A stretch of 64,000 bases of DNA from Desulfuromonadaceae bacterium. GTDB lineage: Bacteria > Desulfobacterota > Desulfuromonadia > Desulfuromonadales > Desulfuromonadaceae. Where the stretch lies: positions 57,717 through 121,716 of the forward strand of contig JAFGXV010000029.1 in assembly GCA_016936455.1 (NCBI GenBank). The letters are read 5' to 3'. Shown in pieces: positions 18,643 to 27,871 of this stretch. A program made the position numbers and the translations under genes. A model generated the notes under the pieces. The model searched no databases. It had not been told where the DNA came from and saw nothing but the letters and a program-made list of their open reading frames with translations. Position 1 is the first letter of the stretch. Each line of letters starts with the position of its first letter.

Positions 18643-19258
18643 AACAAAACCCGCCATTGTCCTGGCTTCGGCCTCACCGCGCCGCCGCGACCTGCTGGCC
18701 AGCGTCGGGCTGCGCTTTCAGGTGGTTCCCAGCCGGGTCGATGAAACCCATCAGCCCGGCGAAACGCCGCACGCCTTTGTTCAACGGCTGAGTGAGGAGA
18801 AAGCGGCCGAGGTCGCTGCCCGCACCGACGTCACGGGGCGCTGGTTCATCGGCAGCGACACCATCGTGCTGTGCGATGACGAGATCCTCGGCAAGCCGGT
18901 CGACGCGGCCGATTCCGCCTGCATGCTGCGCCGGCTGTCGGGCCGTAACCACCAGGTGCTGTCGGGCTACGCCATCTTCGACCGCGAAACCGGTGCCAGG
19001 CTGACGCGCTGCATCGCCACGGAAGTCAGCTTCCGCACATTGACAGAACAGGAGATTGAAGGGTACATTGCCACGGGTGAACCGGCGGACAAGGCCGGTT
19101 CCTATGCCATTCAGGGGATCGGCGCCTTTATGGTCAGCGCCATCTGCGGCAGCTACACCAATGTCGTCGGCCTGCCACTGTGCAAAATCGTCGAGGATCT
19201 GCAACAGCTCGGCGCCTTCCGCTTGTTCGCCACCCCCACGGAGCCAAAAACCTGCTGA
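18635..19258 (+). CDS. maf: Maf-family nucleoside triphosphate pyrophosphatase
   Basis: A 207-residue house-cleaning pyrophosphatase. It opens with the canonical [16 protein letters not shown], has the SRVDE loop, the catalytic GSDTIV/LGKP region near residues 70-90 and [13 protein letters not shown] near 150. Family members hydrolyse dTTP/UTP or modified nucleotides. The [10 protein letters not shown] motif suits the YhdE (dTTP/UTP) subgroup. It overlaps the trmFO end by 8 nt and precedes yggS by 13 nt, in one transcription unit. Confidence 0.93.
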   Translation: MTETKPAIVLASASPRRRDLLASVGLRFQVVPSRVDETHQPGETPHAFVQRLSEEKAAEVAARTDVTGRWFIGSDTIVLCDDEILGKPVDAADSACMLRRLSGRNHQVLSGYAIFDRETGARLTRCIATEVSFRTLTEQEIEGYIATGEPADKAGSYAIQGIGAFMVSAICGSYTNVVGLPLCKIVEDLQQLGAFRLFATPTEPKTC

Positions 19259-19271
19259 GAGAGGACATGCC

Positions 19272-19964
19272 ATGGCAACAGAGATTGCTGCCAATCTGGA
19301 CCGGATCCATCGCCAGATCGAACAGGCCTGTCAACGCTGCGGGCGCAGCCCTGACAGCGTCAGCCTGATTGCCGTATCGAAAAAGAAGTCGTCCGCCCTC
19401 ATCCAAGAGGCCGCTGACGCCGGGCAACAAGCCTTTGGCGAGAGTTACGTTCAGGAATTCGTCGACAAGCAGGCGCACATCCTCCGGCCACTGGACTGGC
19501 ACTTCATCGGTGCGCTGCAGAGCAACAAGGTCAAATACCTGCGCGGCAAAACCGCCCTGATCCATTCCGTGGACCGCCTCAGCCTGGCCGAAGAGATCAG
19601 TCACCAGTGGCAGAAGATCCAGCAGCAGGCGCGCATCCTGGTACAGGTCAATGTCGGCGGCGAAGACAGCAAAGCCGGCTCGGCCCCGGAGCAAGCGGTG
19701 GAACTGGTGCGCCAGATCGCCCGGTTGCCCCACGTCCGGATCGAAGGCTTGATGACCCTGCCCCCCTATGCCGACGATCCGGAGCAGGTTCGCCCCTGGT
19801 TTCGCCAGCTGGCGCAGCTGGCGCGCAACATTGAGACGGTTGGCATAGCTGGCGTGTCCATGTCCACTCTGTCCATGGGCATGAGTCACGACTTCGAGGT
19901 TGCGATCGAGGAAGGCGCGACCCTGGTGCGCGTCGGCACCGCCATCTTCGGCGCGCGGGAGTAG
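19272..19964 (+). CDS. yggS: YggS/PLPBP-family PLP homeostasis protein
   Basis: A 230-residue PLP-binding TIM-barrel protein without decarboxylase domain. The PLP lysine is Lys37 in LIAVSKKKS, followed by FGESYVQEF, WHFIGALQSNKVKYL, the phosphate-site LSMGMSHDFEVAI and a final VRVGTAIFG. These are all diagnostic. The family buffers free PLP and affects amino-acid balance. The ATG at 19272 has GAGAGGA upstream; a longer frame to 19056 overlaps maf. It is followed 5 nt later by the NSS transporter gene. Confidence 0.93.
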   Translation: MATEIAANLDRIHRQIEQACQRCGRSPDSVSLIAVSKKKSSALIQEAADAGQQAFGESYVQEFVDKQAHILRPLDWHFIGALQSNKVKYLRGKTALIHSVDRLSLAEEISHQWQKIQQQARILVQVNVGGEDSKAGSAPEQAVELVRQIARLPHVRIEGLMTLPPYADDPEQVRPWFRQLAQLARNIETVGIAGVSMSTLSMGMSHDFEVAIEEGATLVRVGTAIFGARE

Positions 19965-19969
19965 ACTAG

Positions 19970-21379
19970 ATGGCGGCCCCCTCCCCAGCAGCGCGCCCCC
20001 TGTGGTCGTCACGTCTCGGTTTTGTCCTTGCCGCAGCGGGCAGCGCCGTCGGCCTCGGCAATATCTGGAAATTCCCCTACATCGCCGGCCAGAACGGCGG
20101 CGGCGCGTTCGTGCTGGTCTATCTGCTGTGCATCGCTGTGGTCGGGCTGCCGATCATGATGGCGGAGCTGATGATCGGCCGTCACACGCGGAAGGACGCC
20201 ATCGGCGCGTTCGTCGCCCTGGAACCGCATCGCCGCGGCTGGCATGTGCCGGGCTGGATCAGCATCAGTGCCGCTTTTCTCATCAGTTCCTACTATTCCG
20301 TTGTCGCCGGCTGGACGCTGGACTATGTTTACCGCGCCCTCACCAACAGCTTCAGCGGGCAATCGGCCACCGTCATCGAGGGGCTGTTCGGCGCCCTGCT
20401 CCAGGACGGTACACGCCAGACCCTGTGGCATCTGCTGTTCATGCTGCTGTGTCTGGGCGTGGTCATCGGCGGCATTCAAAAGGGGATCGAACGCTGGAAC
20501 AAGATCCTCATGCCGCTGCTGTTCGGCCTGCTGACGCTGCTGTTCATCAACGGCCTGCTCAGTCCCGGCGCCGGCCAGGCGCTGGAATTCCTGTTCCGTC
20601 CCGACTTCGCCAAGCTGACACCGGGTTCGGTACTGGAAGCGCTGGGCCATTCCTTCTTCACCCTGTCACTGGGCATGGCGGCCATGATCACCTACGGCTC
20701 CTACCTCAATCGCGGCGAGAACCTGTTTATCGTCAGCCTGCGGGTGGCCTTTCTCGATACGCTGATCGCGCTGATGGCCGGTATCGCCATCTTCGCTGTG
20801 GTCTTCGGCGTCGGGCTGGAGGCAGCGGCCGGGCCCGGACTGATCTTCAAAACGATCCCGGTGGTTTTCTCCCAGATCCATGGCGGCCCGCTGCTGGCGG
20901 TGCTGTTCTTTCTGCTGCTGGCCTTTGCCGCTCTGACCAGCAACATCTCGCTGCTGGAGGCTCAGGTCGCCTACCTGATCGACGAGCGCGGCTGGCCACG
21001 GCGGCGGGCCACCCTGGGCGTGGCGGCGCTGGCCTTTGCCGTCGGCATCCCCACCGCCCTTTCCTATAATGTCCTTGCCGACTGGAAACTGATCGGCGAG
21101 CGACCGTTCTTCGATTCGGCCGACCTTATCGCCTCCAACTACCTGCTGCCCATTGCCGGCCTGCTGATCGCCCTCTATGTCGGCTGGTTCTGGCGGGGCA
21201 ACGAGGAAAAGGAAGAACTGGTGGCCGGCGGCAGCGGCTGGGTGTATCCCCTGTGGCACTGGCTGATCCGCACTGTTTCGCCCTTGGCCGTGGCGGTGGT
21301 GCTCTATTACAAGGCCGAGGAAGCGGGGCTGTGGCGCTGGCTGGCCGGTCTGTTCGGCCCACTTGGCCCGTCCTCATGA
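19970..21379 (+). CDS. Neurotransmitter:sodium symporter (NSS/SNF) family transporter
   Basis: A 469-residue inner-membrane protein with about 11-12 segments. The first helix shows the NSS signature AAAGSAVGLGNIWKFPY followed by NGGGAFVLVY, which lines the sodium and substrate sites in LeuT. Its substrate is probably an amino acid, but the choice cannot be read here. The C-terminal end is short, as in bacterial members. It overlaps gph by 4 nt (ATGA at 21376), so these genes are coupled. Confidence 0.93.
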   Translation: MAAPSPAARPLWSSRLGFVLAAAGSAVGLGNIWKFPYIAGQNGGGAFVLVYLLCIAVVGLPIMMAELMIGRHTRKDAIGAFVALEPHRRGWHVPGWISISAAFLISSYYSVVAGWTLDYVYRALTNSFSGQSATVIEGLFGALLQDGTRQTLWHLLFMLLCLGVVIGGIQKGIERWNKILMPLLFGLLTLLFINGLLSPGAGQALEFLFRPDFAKLTPGSVLEALGHSFFTLSLGMAAMITYGSYLNRGENLFIVSLRVAFLDTLIALMAGIAIFAVVFGVGLEAAAGPGLIFKTIPVVFSQIHGGPLLAVLFFLLLAFAALTSNISLLEAQVAYLIDERGWPRRRATLGVAALAFAVGIPTALSYNVLADWKLIGERPFFDSADLIASNYLLPIAGLLIALYVGWFWRGNEEKEELVAGGSGWVYPLWHWLIRTVSPLAVAVVLYYKAEEAGLWRWLAGLFGPLGPSS

Positions 21380-21999
21380 TCCGGGCCTTCCTGTTCGATC
21401 TCGACGGCACCCTGGTCGACTCGGCGCGAGATCTGGCCGAATCCGTCAACCGCTTGCGTGAAGAACTCGGCTTTACGCCCCTGCCCGCGGCCACGGCCCT
21501 GAGCTATGTCGGTGACGGTGCCACCCGCCTGGTGCAGCGCGCCCTGCCCGAAGGCGTTTACCGACCCGAGCACTTGCCGTTGTTTCTCCGGCTCTATCGC
21601 GCTCATCTGCTCGATCACAGCCGCTGTTATCCTGGCATCGTCGACTTTCTTGAGCGCCATCGTGACAAAAAGCTGGCGGTGGTCTCCAACAAGCCGCACC
21701 ATCTGGCCGTGGAGCTGCTGCGCGGAACCGGCCTGCTCGACTATTTTCCCCTGATCCTTGGCGGCGACAGCCTGACGCAGAAGAAACCCCACCCCCTGCC
21801 CGTGACCACGGCCCTGAGTGCGCTGGGCATTGAGGCGGATGCGGCGATTATGGTCGGCGATCATTACACCGATCTGGCCGCGGCCGAAGCTGCGGGAGTC
21901 CGCAGCGTCTTCTGCACCTACGGCTTTGGTGACCGTCGCGGTCTGCCCAGCACCTGGGATGTGCACAGCGTCAGCGAATTACAGCTCCTCTTCCCCTAG
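21376..21999 (+). CDS. gph: HAD-superfamily phosphatase, phosphoglycolate phosphatase type
   Basis: A 207-residue HAD hydrolase. Motif I is FLFDLDGTLVDSARD at the N-terminus (nucleophile Asp near 8), motif II is the VVSNKPHHL region near 105, the lysine lies in QKKPHPLPV near 140, and motif III is MVGDHYTDLAAAEAAG near 160. The helical cap between motifs I and II fits Gph (2-phosphoglycolate from DNA repair) and relatives. The start is the ATG overlapping the NSS stop. A longer frame to 21253 lies inside that gene. Confidence 0.87.
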   Translation: MIRAFLFDLDGTLVDSARDLAESVNRLREELGFTPLPAATALSYVGDGATRLVQRALPEGVYRPEHLPLFLRLYRAHLLDHSRCYPGIVDFLERHRDKKLAVVSNKPHHLAVELLRGTGLLDYFPLILGGDSLTQKKPHPLPVTTALSALGIEADAAIMVGDHYTDLAAAEAAGVRSVFCTYGFGDRRGLPSTWDVHSVSELQLLFP

Positions 22000-22011
22000 A
22001 AAGGTCCGCCC

Positions 22012-23319
22012 ATGCTGCCCGATGATGCGGCCCGCCAGCGTTTGACCCTCAAAGTCATCAGTCTGTTCTTTTTTCCGCTGCTGCTCAATGTGCAGCTGAT
22101 GAGCGTCTCCCATTCCATCATCAACGCGGCCCTGGCGCGACTGGATGACTACGTGCTGGCGCTGGCGTCTTTTTCGGTGGCCATGGTGGTTCACCTGCTG
22201 TTTGCTTCGCCCTCGTATCAGAATCACACCATCACCATCGCCATCGTCCGCGGCCGGCGCTCGCTGCGCAGCATGGTGCTGTGCGTCGTCCTGATCGCCC
22301 TCTATGTCTCCACCATGCTCAACCTCATTGCCCATACCACGCTGGGTGATCTGTTCCTGCGGCAGGTGCTGGGCGTCAGTGCCGAGGTTTCCGCCGGTGC
22401 GCGCGAAGCCCTGACCCTGATGGCGCTACTGCCGTTCTTCACCGGATTCCGCGGGCTGTTTCAGGGCATCGTCATCCGCGCCCGTCTCACCCACCTGGTC
22501 TCCGTAGCCACCGGCGTGCGGGTCGGCGTGCTGCTGGTGCTGCTGCGACTGGGTCAGCCCCTGTTTCAGGGACCGGCCCTCGGCGCCTTCGCCCTGCTCG
22601 GCTGCATCGTGATTGAAACCGGCCTCATGGGCTGGTTTGCCTGGCGGGCCGGACTGCCCAAAGGGGCTGAAAATGAAAAAAACACCCTCGACATCCTGCG
22701 CTTCGCCCTGCCCGTCGCTTTTTCCTCGGGACTGCAGCAGACCATTCCCGTGGTCATCAACGCCATCATCAGCCGCCTGCCCGACGCGACACTGGCCCTG
22801 GCCTCTTTCGGCGTGATCCGCGCGCTGCTGTTTCTGCTTTCCGGCCCCATGCGCAACCTGCAGCAGGCCTATCTGACACTGATCGACCATGAATCGAGCG
22901 AGCGCGATGCCGACTACGCCGTACTGCTGCGCTTCTTCTACTATGTCAGCGCCGGCATGGCCCTGCTGACCCTGAGTCTGGCGTTCCCCCTCAACAGCCT
23001 GATCCTGAAAGACGTCATGGGCCTGGGAGATGATCTACGACTCTACATTATCCTGCCCCTCAGTCTCTGTGCCGTGTTTCCATTTTTCTACGGTGGCACC
23101 AACCTGCTGCGCGCCCACTTCACGGCCACCCATCAAACTCTAGTTCTGGGACAAGCCACCCTGTTGAAATTCTTTTACCTGCTGCTATGCTGGCTCATGA
23201 GTCTGCTGTTACCGCCGGGCATTTCCGGCATTGCGCTGGCGATCTTTTTACTCATCAGCAGTGAAACGGCGGAAGCCGTCTTCCTGCGCTGGAAACGCCG
23301 TGGCGCTGCACCCATTTAA
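22012..23319 (+). CDS. MATE-superfamily membrane protein resembling ANKH
   Basis: A 435-residue protein with about 12 hydrophobic segments in two halves, as in MATE/MOP flippases. It does not show the usual NorM or MurJ signatures. In both halves it resembles, from memory, the animal progressive-ankylosis protein ANKH. AHTTLGDLFLRQVLGVS with a following REALTLMALLPFF lies in the first half, and ILKDVMGLG followed by LRAHFTATHQTLVLGQATLLK lies in the second. ANKH family members export ATP or citrate. The substrate here is unknown. It lies 12 nt after gph. Confidence 0.72.
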   Translation: MLPDDAARQRLTLKVISLFFFPLLLNVQLMSVSHSIINAALARLDDYVLALASFSVAMVVHLLFASPSYQNHTITIAIVRGRRSLRSMVLCVVLIALYVSTMLNLIAHTTLGDLFLRQVLGVSAEVSAGAREALTLMALLPFFTGFRGLFQGIVIRARLTHLVSVATGVRVGVLLVLLRLGQPLFQGPALGAFALLGCIVIETGLMGWFAWRAGLPKGAENEKNTLDILRFALPVAFSSGLQQTIPVVINAIISRLPDATLALASFGVIRALLFLLSGPMRNLQQAYLTLIDHESSERDADYAVLLRFFYYVSAGMALLTLSLAFPLNSLILKDVMGLGDDLRLYIILPLSLCAVFPFFYGGTNLLRAHFTATHQTLVLGQATLLKFFYLLLCWLMSLLLPPGISGIALAIFLLISSETAEAVFLRWKRRGAAPI

Positions 23320-23321
23320 CC

Positions 23322-23350
23322 TAGACCGGTAAGCCTATTAATGCTATGCT
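23322..23350 (+). promoter_or_regulatory. Candidate sigma70 promoter of the GGDEF-EAL gene
   Basis: TAGACC at 23322-23327, a 17-nt spacer and TATGCT at 23345-23350. Both boxes are 4/6 matches and the leader to 23391 is about 34 nt. Confidence 0.3.
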
Positions 23351-23390
23351 CAAACCTTAAACCACCGACCTGAGACGAGCGGAATCTGCG

Positions 23391-26123
23391 ATGGAGACAG
23401 GTGCTTCAGATAAAATTGCCACCAGCCTCAAAACCAGCAAGCGCATCATCCAGATTTCCTTTGCCCTGATGAGCCTGCTGGTTATTTTGGCCGGCTTCAC
23501 ATTTTACCACCATCAGAAATCAACCCTGATCGTCACAGCGCAGAAAAACCTGCAACTGCTCAGCGATCTGCATTCCCAGCAGGTCAGCTATTGGCGGTCG
23601 CAGCAGATCAATCTGGTCAAATCCATTACCGAACAGGGTGACTTTCTGGAGGCCATCGAGCAACTGGCTCAGTTTCCCGAGAAGGCAAACAGCACTCTGC
23701 AAAAGGAACTCGTGTTTCTCCTCAACCAGCAGGACTATCTGGCACTGCTGATTACGGATGCTCAGGCGAACGTTCTTTTTTTTTCCGGCGCGATCCCGGA
23801 CATGGAAAACCACATTGATCCACATGAAATCCGGGTATGTCTGGAACAACACCTGCCTCTGTTCGGCAAAATTCACCACAACCATCCGGTTCCCCATTTG
23901 TCCGTGCGCGACGTTTCAACCAGCCACATCCACATGAACCTGTCGGTTCCCCTAACCTCGCCGGGAAGCAATGAACCGTCTTATGCGCTGGTGCTGATTA
24001 TCGATCCACGGCGTTTTCTGACAAAACTGCTCTCAAGTGACCCCATTCCGACCGAAACTGGAGAGTCGGTGCTGGTCCGCCAATTGGGCGATGAAATTCT
24101 GCGTCTCACCCCCACCCGCTTTCTGGACCAGCGATCTGACCAGACATCCACACCACCGGAAGGCTTGCAATCACCGGGCAAGCTGATTCTGGAAGGCAAG
24201 ACCGGAAAGGTCATTGGCTACGATTACCGCCTGCAGCCCGTGTTTGCCTACATTCAACCCGTGGCCGACAGCTCGTGGTTTATCGTCAGCAAAATCGACC
24301 GGGATGAGGTACTTAAACCGCTGCAGCTAAAAGCGCTGCTCGCCCTCACCATCTGCCTTGCCGCAATCGGCCTGCTTAGCATTGTCGTCCAGCTGTGGTG
24401 GCGTCAGCAGAAAGCACTTTTTCGCGCCGACTTCTATCAGGCTGAGCTGGAAAACCGCTTGCTGTCCAAGCGCCTCGATGACCTGACCCGCCACGCCAAC
24501 GACATCATCCTGCTCAGCGATGAACACGGCCAGATTCTCGACGCCAACGAGCGCGCCGTGGAAACCTACGGCAAGTCGCTGGAAGAGCTCCAGAGCCTGA
24601 GCCTGTTCAATCTGTGCAACATGGAGAGCGAATCGTGTCGGCAGATGTGGAAAAGACTGGAGGATGAAGGCAGCATCCTCATTGAACTCGACCAGCGGCT
24701 TGAGTCCGGGAAAATTCTTCCGGTCGAAATCAGCGCCCGCTGGATTGAACAGGACAACCAGCGCCTGCTACAGGCCATCCTGCGTGATATCAGCGAGCGC
24801 CGGGCGGCAGAGGAACGCCTGAGCCATCAGGTCTACCACGATGCCTTGACTGGCCTACCGAATCGGTTGCTGATTCAGGAGCAACTCCAGCACAGTATCG
24901 ACAAAGCAAAGCGCAACAACACCCAGGCCGCCCTGTTGTTCCTCGATCTCGACCGATTCAAGAACATCAACGACACCCTCGGCCATATCGTTGGCGATAA
25001 GCTATTGAAAATTCTCGCGGAGCGGATGCGCAGCAGCCTGCGCCAGAGTGATCTGATCGGTCGTTTCGGCGGCGATGAATTTCTGATCATTATCGAAGAC
25101 ATTCACTCCCTGGCCGACGTCGTGCGTCCGATCAATAAACTGTCGGAGAAAATCTGCCAACCAATGACCGTTGACGGACACGAGCTGCTCGTCACCAGCA
25201 GTGTCGGCATCTGCCTGACACCCAGCGACAGCGACGATACCGACCAGCTGATCCGCTTTGCCGATACCGCCATGTACCGCGCCAAAGAACGCGGGCGCAA
25301 CAACTTCCAGTTTTTCACCCTCGACATGCACCACCAGGCTGAGCGGCGCATGAATCTGGAAAACAGCCTGCGCAACGCCGTCAAGCGCAATGAACTGCTG
25401 CTCCACTACCAGCCACAGGTCGATCTGGAAACAGGCGTTATCATCGGCAGTGAAGCCTTGGTGCGCTGGCAGCATCCGGAACTGGGGTTGATCCCGCCGG
25501 ACGAATTCATCACCCTGGCCGAAGAATGCGGCGTGATTCATGAAATCGGCTGCTGGGTTCTCGAACAGGCCTGCTGTCAGAACCGCCGCTGGCAGCAGCA
25601 GGGCTTTGACTCCCTGCGCATCGCCGTCAACATTTCGCCCCGCCAGTTACAGGAATTGCGGCTAGTTGATACGATCCTCGACATCCTCGACCGCTGCCAC
25701 TACGACTCGGCCCTGCTGGATCTGGAGCTGACAGAAACGCTGCTGATGCAGGATCTCGACATCTGCGTGCCGCAGATGCAGCGTCTGAACGAGTCGGGCA
25801 TCCGGCTGGCGATCGACGACTTCGGCACCGGCTATTCGTCCCTCAGCCACCTGCATCATTTCCCGCTGCACAAGCTCAAGGTCGATCGAACCTTTATCTG
25901 CAACATCGGCAGTGGCGATGACGGTACCATCGCCCGCTCCATTGTCGTGCTGGCCCACGAGCTGAAGCTGGAAATTATCGCCGAGGGCATCGAAACGCCT
26001 TCACACATCGATTTCCTGAAATCCCTGGGCTGCCGTTTTGGGCAGGGCTATCTGTTCAGCCGCCCGCTGCCGGCCGATGAATTTGAACAGTTACTTCACC
26101 AACGCAACCGATCGGAAAGCTAA
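23391..26123 (+). CDS. Membrane PAS-GGDEF-EAL cyclic-di-GMP enzyme
   Basis: A 910-residue inner-membrane signalling protein. A helix at about 20-44, a periplasmic sensor of about 265 residues resembling dCache, and a second helix at about 312-334 precede the cytoplasmic part. This holds a PAS domain (about 360-475), a GGDEF domain (about 480-640) with intact GRFGGDEFLI near 556-565, and an EAL domain (about 665-905). The EAL domain has intact SEALVRW near 686 and the LTETLL and DDFGTGYSS motifs. Both synthesis and hydrolysis of c-di-GMP are thus possible. Located upstream of a DUF342 gene and 18 kb from the c-di-GMP-binding MshE ATPase. Confidence 0.95.
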   Translation: METGASDKIATSLKTSKRIIQISFALMSLLVILAGFTFYHHQKSTLIVTAQKNLQLLSDLHSQQVSYWRSQQINLVKSITEQGDFLEAIEQLAQFPEKANSTLQKELVFLLNQQDYLALLITDAQANVLFFSGAIPDMENHIDPHEIRVCLEQHLPLFGKIHHNHPVPHLSVRDVSTSHIHMNLSVPLTSPGSNEPSYALVLIIDPRRFLTKLLSSDPIPTETGESVLVRQLGDEILRLTPTRFLDQRSDQTSTPPEGLQSPGKLILEGKTGKVIGYDYRLQPVFAYIQPVADSSWFIVSKIDRDEVLKPLQLKALLALTICLAAIGLLSIVVQLWWRQQKALFRADFYQAELENRLLSKRLDDLTRHANDIILLSDEHGQILDANERAVETYGKSLEELQSLSLFNLCNMESESCRQMWKRLEDEGSILIELDQRLESGKILPVEISARWIEQDNQRLLQAILRDISERRAAEERLSHQVYHDALTGLPNRLLIQEQLQHSIDKAKRNNTQAALLFLDLDRFKNINDTLGHIVGDKLLKILAERMRSSLRQSDLIGRFGGDEFLIIIEDIHSLADVVRPINKLSEKICQPMTVDGHELLVTSSVGICLTPSDSDDTDQLIRFADTAMYRAKERGRNNFQFFTLDMHHQAERRMNLENSLRNAVKRNELLLHYQPQVDLETGVIIGSEALVRWQHPELGLIPPDEFITLAEECGVIHEIGCWVLEQACCQNRRWQQQGFDSLRIAVNISPRQLQELRLVDTILDILDRCHYDSALLDLELTETLLMQDLDICVPQMQRLNESGIRLAIDDFGTGYSSLSHLHHFPLHKLKVDRTFICNIGSGDDGTIARSIVVLAHELKLEIIAEGIETPSHIDFLKSLGCRFGQGYLFSRPLPADEFEQLLHQRNRSES

Positions 26124-26185
26124 ACTCAGGCCCGCAGTCTGCCGAAGAGGAACAGTAGTCTATCCTGCGAGCCCCTGAATGGATT

Positions 26186-27775
26186 ATGGACGAGTCAATC
26201 GAAACCACTGAAAATTCTGCAGAGAACCCACAGCCGGAACCGTCAAAACTCACGGTCGTCGTGCTTGACGGGACCGTTGTATTCGATACCGATACCGGCG
26301 ATTACAGCCTGCAGATCCAGCTCGGACCGAATGAAATGCGCTGCACCGCCAGCGTCAAACCCTTCCTGCAGGAAGAGAACCTGCTGACGCCCCCAACGCT
26401 GCTCAAATACCTAGACGAAGCAGGCATCTGCGAAGGTCTGAACCTCGACGCCGTCAACGAATTCTGTCAGCGCGCCAGCCGCGGCGAAGAGCTTAAAGAC
26501 ATTCTTCTGGCAGAAACGTCTCCGCCCAAATCCGGTGATGATGGCTGGCTGGAATTTCTGGTCAAACTCAGCGGCAGCCATCTTGGCCAGTTCAATGAAG
26601 ACGACAAGGGCCGTATCGACCTCTACACCCTCAATCTGTTCACCTGCGTCGAGCCGGGCCAGGAGATCGCCCTGGTTCACCCCCCCACAGAAGGCCTTTC
26701 CTCCGTCACCGTCACCGGCAAACTGCTGCTGCCAGAGCCGGGCAAGGACGCCGACTTCTCCATGGGTAGCGGTCTTCACCTCGAAGGCGGAGAGATGTTC
26801 GTTTCGGACATCGCCGGCCGGGTTGAATTCAACGACGGCATTCTGGCCGTCAGCGAAGACTATGTGGTTCACGGCGATGTGGATCTTGAAATCGGCAACA
26901 TCAAGTTCCCCGGCAACGTCCAGATCCGTGGTGACGTCCTCGACGAATTCGATATCTATTCGCTCAAGGAGATTACCGTCGTCGGAACAGTCGGCGCCTG
27001 CCACCTGACAGCCAAGGGCGACGTCACCCTTGGCAGCATGGCGGGCAAGCAGGATGGGCGCATCATCTGCGGCGGCACACTGAAAGCCAACTATCTCAAC
27101 GGCGTCTATGTCGAATGCATGGGCGACGTCATCATCGGCAACGAGATCCGCAACTGCGTTATCAAAAGCGCCGGGCGCATCCTGATTCCCAACGGCCAGA
27201 TCAGCGGGGGCGAGTGCATCGCCCTCAAGGGCATCGAGGCCAAGGTCGTCGGCGCCACCGCCGGCGTCCTGACCAAACTGACGTCCGGTGTCTACTTTCC
27301 GGAAACAGACCGCCTGCAATTCCTCAAGAACCAGCAGAAAAGTATTGAACTGCAGAAGAAGCTCATCCACCACTGTATGGGGCCCCTAAAAAAGCTGCTG
27401 GAGAAAAAACAGATGGTGGGGCACCAGAAGCGGCTGGAAATCCTTCAGGAACGGCTGACCGTTCTGGAGACAACGGAAAAAGAGGTTACCCGGGAACTGA
27501 AGCAGTTCACCTTCGGCGAGCATGAGGGCAACGCCAAAATCAACATTCAGCGCCTGATCAAGGAGAAGGTTGTCATCTCACTCGATACCGTGACGGAAGA
27601 GGTGCGCTTTGAGCACTACGGTCCTCTGTCCATCATCGCCCACCGGCGCGACAGCCGCCTCAGCTTCAATGAGTACTCCGAACTGACGGTCAACGCCGAT
27701 GATATGGAACCCGTTGACGAACCGGACACGAAACAGGCTGTGCAGGCCGAAGAGAAAAAGCAGCTGCATTCTTAG
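26186..27775 (+). CDS. DUF342 (FapA) family protein
   Basis: A 529-residue cytoplasmic acidic protein. Its middle (about 170-395) is the DUF342/FapA beta-helix with repeated G-D-V turns (VHGDVDLEIGNIKFPGNVQI, TVVGTVGACHLTAKGDVTLG). A charged coiled coil (about 395-450) and a small C-terminal beta domain follow. FapA family members affect flagellar or polar assembly in Vibrio. The role here is unknown. It is the gene next to the GGDEF-EAL protein (62 nt), and a link to surface behaviour is inference. The ATG at 26186 has only a weak GAATGGA upstream. Confidence 0.85.
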   Translation: MDESIETTENSAENPQPEPSKLTVVVLDGTVVFDTDTGDYSLQIQLGPNEMRCTASVKPFLQEENLLTPPTLLKYLDEAGICEGLNLDAVNEFCQRASRGEELKDILLAETSPPKSGDDGWLEFLVKLSGSHLGQFNEDDKGRIDLYTLNLFTCVEPGQEIALVHPPTEGLSSVTVTGKLLLPEPGKDADFSMGSGLHLEGGEMFVSDIAGRVEFNDGILAVSEDYVVHGDVDLEIGNIKFPGNVQIRGDVLDEFDIYSLKEITVVGTVGACHLTAKGDVTLGSMAGKQDGRIICGGTLKANYLNGVYVECMGDVIIGNEIRNCVIKSAGRILIPNGQISGGECIALKGIEAKVVGATAGVLTKLTSGVYFPETDRLQFLKNQQKSIELQKKLIHHCMGPLKKLLEKKQMVGHQKRLEILQERLTVLETTEKEVTRELKQFTFGEHEGNAKINIQRLIKEKVVISLDTVTEEVRFEHYGPLSIIAHRRDSRLSFNEYSELTVNADDMEPVDEPDTKQAVQAEEKKQLHS

Positions 27776-27817
27776 CACAGCTCGGATTGCGCCGTCGTAC
27801 CCCGTCCGTTTTCCCAT

Positions 27818-27847
27818 AAAAAAAGGCCCCGTTCGGGGCCTTTTTTT
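27818..27847. terminator. Bidirectional terminator between DUF342 gene and proC
   Basis: A run of seven A, GGCCCC (27825-27830), loop GTTC, GGGGCC (27835-27840) and seven T. It serves both converging transcripts. Confidence 0.9.
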
Positions 27848-27871
27848 ATTCCGCAATCGTGGTGCAACAGG

